From positions 1 to 8,142 of the forward strand of contig JAUQXD010000010.1 in assembly GCA_030834835.1 (NCBI GenBank): DNA of 8,142 bases, read 5' to 3'. Source of the DNA: Thermoflexales bacterium. GTDB lineage: Bacteria; Chloroflexota; Anaerolineae; Fen-1058. The position numbers and the translations under genes were made by a program. Under the pieces are notes generated by a model that saw only the letters and a program-made list of their open reading frames with translations, was not told the DNA's origin and searched no databases. How positions within the stretch are numbered: the first letter of the stretch is position 1; every line of letters begins with the position of its first letter. This document shows positions 5,605-8,142 of the stretch, in pieces.

Positions 5605-8142
5605 ATGACCGTTTTTGCGACATCCCCATCCAGGCAGGTCACCGATCTTAGCCACCGCGCCACACGCCCCGTCGTCCTGCTGGGCCTGCTGGTGGCCGTC
5701 GTGATGGCAGTCGTCGCGCCCGTGCTGGCGATCGATTGGGCGCAGCATGTGCCGTTTCCCGGGGTGCTGGTCGGCGCTAATTTTCTCGTGACCGATTCAA
5801 CCGGCGCCGACTGGGGCCCCAATGCACAGCTCAACCAACTCGATCGGATCATCGCCGTCGACGATGCGCGGCTTATCGATCAACTCTCTTACGAGACCGC
5901 GATGGTGGAAGCAGGCTCGCGCCCCGAACCATTGGCGAAGATCACGTTTCACCGACTGGTCAATTCCAGCAACCGCAGTTGTGGCAGCCTGGTCACCCCC
6001 GAAGTGTATGAGTGCCAAACGACGCGCCTGACGCGAAAATTATCCGCCGGGGAATTAGCCCGCCTGTTTGGTCTGCCGTATGTCATGGGCTTTGCCTACC
6101 TGCTGGTGGGCGTGTGGATATTCCGCCAGCGCGGCCAGCAGCGAGCCGGACAGGCGCTGGCGTTTTTCACCAGCCTGGCTGCGATCGATCTGATGCTGCT
6201 GTTCGAGCAGACGACGACCAATGTGATGACGCCGGTGAGCTTTCTGGCGCTGGGCCTGACCAGCGGCTCACTGCTGACCATGGCGACGGTCTTTCCGCAG
6301 TCGCCGCGCCTGATCGAGCGACTCCCATTGCTGCGTTTTCTGGGCTATCTACCCGGCCTGCTGATTGCGGTGATCGCGATCGTCGCGTTGTACGATCGGA
6401 CGAACCCGTGGGCGTACACGGCCCCGGTGGGCTGGCTCCTGTTGTTGATCGGCCTCAGCGCGGGTTTGTATCTCCTCAGCCTGGTGTATCGCCGCTGGCG
6501 ATCCGATTCGCCAGTGGTGCGCCAGCAAAGCCGCATTATCCTGTGGGGATCGCTGCTGGCGTTTGCGCCGTTTGTGTTGTGGGTCGGGCAGGCGCTCGTC
6601 GACCCGGCGACAGCGTTTGAGCCGTTGGTGTATCTGCCCACGCTGGTCCTGTTTCCAGTCGCGATCGGGGTGGCCATGCAGCGTTACAACCTGCTCAATA
6701 TCGACCGCCTGATCACGGGCGGGCTGACGTATGCCGTCATGGGCGGCGTGGCGGCGCTGATCTATCTGGGCCTGCTGGCCGGCCTGACACTCGTGTTGCA
6801 GTCGCAGGTCTCGCTGGCCAACAACCCGGTCATCCTGGTTATTTTTGTGCTGCTGGTGGCGATTGCCTTCGACCAGCTGCGGCAGCGGGTGAACCGCGCC
6901 ATCGATCGCGTCTTCTTCCGCAACCGGCTGGATACTCAGACTGTCTTGCAAAATTACAGCCGCAATCTGACCGAGGTCGCCGACCTGCCCCGCATCATCC
7001 AGACGTTCCGGCAACAGGTCACCGAGATTTTTCACCCGGAACGCCTGTACGTGTATTTGCTGGATACCCGGACTAATCTGTTCTGCGTTCAGCCCGATCC
7101 GGCCATGCCGCGCCTGCCGTTGTCGGCGGCGCAGTGTGTCAGCGACGGGCCGCTGGCCCGCTGGATCAAATCGGAACCGGGGCCGAAATATCTGCCCGCT
7201 CACCGTACGCTGCCGGAAGGCCTGTGGGACGATCGGGAGCGCATCGAAACAATCGGGGCGACGTTGTACGTGCCGCTCAGCGGACGTGATCGCATCAACG
7301 GCTGGCTGGCGCTGAGCCATAAACAAAACGATCAACCTTACTCCACCGACGATCTGAATTTCCTGTCCGCGCTGGCGAATCAAACCGCTCTGGCGCTGGA
7401 ACGCGCCATCGTCTTTGACGATTTGCAGCGCCGCAACAAGGAACTCGACGCACTGAGCCGCATCAGCCAGGCCGTCAACTTTACGCTGGCTGCCGACGAT
7501 GTCCTGGAATTGATCTACACGCAGACCAGCAAAGTCCTGGACACGCGCAACTTCTACATCGCCATGATTGACGAGAAGCGCGGCATGATGCGCTTTGCGT
7601 TTTATATCGAAGGCACCGAGCGCCTCTACCCCGACGACGAGTGGCCGATCGAGACGGGCCTGATGGGTGATATTATGCGGCGCGGGCAGCCCATCGTCAC
7701 CGACGATTACGTGGCCGAGTGCGAGCGGCGCGGTCTGAAGGCGGGCGGCCGGCCGGGCAAGGCGTGGATGGGCGTGCCCCTCAGCGGCGGCGACCACCCG
7801 CTGGGCCTGATGGCCGTATCGGATTTTCGGCCGGAAGTGACGTACACGCAGGAACAATTACAGATCTTTGCCGCCATCGCCGATCAGGCGGCCAGCGTGC
7901 TCTACAAGACGCGGCTGTACCGGCAGACCGAGGAACGCGCGCGCCAATTGGCCGTGCTCAACGAGGTGGGCAGCAGCATCACCTCCACGCTCGATCTGCG
8001 GACCGTGCTGGAGACGATCGTCGCCAAGGCCATCGAACTGCTGGAGGCCGAAGCCGGCTCGCTGCTGCTGGTGGACGATCAACACAACGAACTGGTCTTT
8101 GAAGTCACCTTTGGCCCGGCCGCCGAAGACTTGCGCGGCCAA
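5605..8142 (+). CDS. Multi-TM, multi-GAF membrane sensor, probably a histidine kinase (N-terminal 846 residues; runs off the right edge)
   Basis: The frame is open from ATG 5605 to the edge with no stop; an in-frame TGA at 5599-5601 makes this the first possible start, with AGGG 9 nt upstream. Order of parts: TM1 at about 22-43; an extracytoplasmic segment of about 110 residues containing a PDZ-like stretch (LNQLDRIIAVDDARL near 76-90) and two cysteines, C126 and C137, that could pair; then about nine TM helices (about 154-173, 183-203, 211-230, 245-263, 271-294, 310-328, 338-358, 370-390, 398-420). The exit RYNLLNIDRLITGGLTY and VNRAIDRVFFRNRLD are typical of Chloroflexi and Actinobacteria sensor kinases. 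Cytoplasmic GAF1 (about 457-605), GAF2 (about 625-770) and the start of GAF3 (about 795 on) follow, joined by short helical linkers (QRRNKELDALSRISQ, TEERARQLAVLNEVG). The output domain lies outside the window: HisKA/HATPase is most likely; SpoIIE phosphatase or GGDEF is possible. Confidence 0.85.
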   Translation, partial: MTVFATSPSRQVTDLSHRATRPVVLLGLLVAVVMAVVAPVLAIDWAQHVPFPGVLVGANFLVTDSTGADWGPNAQLNQLDRIIAVDDARLIDQLSYETAMVEAGSRPEPLAKITFHRLVNSSNRSCGSLVTPEVYECQTTRLTRKLSAGELARLFGLPYVMGFAYLLVGVWIFRQRGQQRAGQALAFFTSLAAIDLMLLFEQTTTNVMTPVSFLALGLTSGSLLTMATVFPQSPRLIERLPLLRFLGYLPGLLIAVIAIVALYDRTNPWAYTAPVGWLLLLIGLSAGLYLLSLVYRRWRSDSPVVRQQSRIILWGSLLAFAPFVLWVGQALVDPATAFEPLVYLPTLVLFPVAIGVAMQRYNLLNIDRLITGGLTYAVMGGVAALIYLGLLAGLTLVLQSQVSLANNPVILVIFVLLVAIAFDQLRQRVNRAIDRVFFRNRLDTQTVLQNYSRNLTEVADLPRIIQTFRQQVTEIFHPERLYVYLLDTRTNLFCVQPDPAMPRLPLSAAQCVSDGPLARWIKSEPGPKYLPAHRTLPEGLWDDRERIETIGATLYVPLSGRDRINGWLALSHKQNDQPYSTDDLNFLSALANQTALALERAIVFDDLQRRNKELDALSRISQAVNFTLAADDVLELIYTQTSKVLDTRNFYIAMIDEKRGMMRFAFYIEGTERLYPDDEWPIETGLMGDIMRRGQPIVTDDYVAECERRGLKAGGRPGKAWMGVPLSGGDHPLGLMAVSDFRPEVTYTQEQLQIFAAIADQAASVLYKTRLYRQTEERARQLAVLNEVGSSITSTLDLRTVLETIVAKAIELLEAEAGSLLLVDDQHNELVFEVTFGPAAEDLRGQ

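Noticed and set aside
5797..6018. Minus-strand frames near the start of the sensor gene (5553-5852, 5797-6018)
   Set aside because: Low-complexity translations antisense to the sensor's first TM and outer loop; no independent coding support.
6012..6620. 202-codon plus-strand frame inside the sensor gene
   Set aside because: It is out of frame with the sensor, is proline/arginine/alanine rich, and overlaps coding sequence with well-defined membrane helices.
6349..7857. 502-codon open frame on the minus strand opposite the sensor gene
   Set aside because: Its translation is dominated by Q, H, R, D and A with no recognisable domain, as expected of an antisense shadow of a GC-rich gene. The plus strand gives clear TM and GAF segments over the same bases.

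Overview
The window reads as a moderately GC-rich bacterial chromosome segment, most likely from the Chloroflexota. The basis for that is inference: the SecA carries two extra segments compared with the E. coli protein, the PRPP synthetase is of the FPND/KKDQPR type, and the large multi-GAF membrane sensor is of a style common in that phylum. No 16S rRNA or other decisive marker is present. Six complete protein genes and two genes cut by the window edges are supported. There is no tRNA, rRNA, CRISPR array, transposase or prophage gene, and no gene-free stretch exceeds 300 bases.

Layout. From base 1 to about 5350 everything is on the minus strand. In transcription order it is: a stand-alone cobalamin-binding subunit of methylmalonyl-CoA mutase (5349-4951), overlapping its GTPase chaperone meaB (4973-3948); a hairpin with a T-rich tail (3923-3870); a histidine phosphatase (3849-3244); a VapBC-like toxin-antitoxin pair (3207-2612) whose toxin lacks its last strand because of an in-frame amber codon; PRPP synthetase prs (2553-1579); a 94-bp palindromic MITE-like element flanked by 5-bp direct repeats (1472-1575); and the first 481 codons of secA (1443-1, continuing out of the window). 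On the plus strand, from 5605 to the right edge and beyond, runs one long open gene of at least 846 codons: a membrane sensor with about ten transmembrane helices, a PDZ-like extracytoplasmic loop and three successive GAF domains. It is probably the input half of a histidine kinase or similar signalling enzyme.

How the parts work together. The cobalamin-binding subunit and meaB form an overlapping pair in the propionyl-CoA/methylmalonyl-CoA branch. They are transcribed from a good sigma-70-type promoter (TTGCGA-17-TATAAT) inside the 255-bp divergent region shared with the sensor gene; the catalytic mutase subunit is not in view. prs and secA are housekeeping genes for nucleotide precursors and protein export. 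The toxin-antitoxin pair and the palindromic element look like accessory insertions between housekeeping genes.

The two longest genes with an end outside the window (secA and the sensor) were read directly by translating each strand. The other long open frames opposite or beside them, such as the 502-codon one at 7857-6349, are shadows. I did not find a clearly new multi-gene system. The most interesting items are the amber-truncated VapC, the MITE-like element with apparent target duplication, and the architecture of the sensor.
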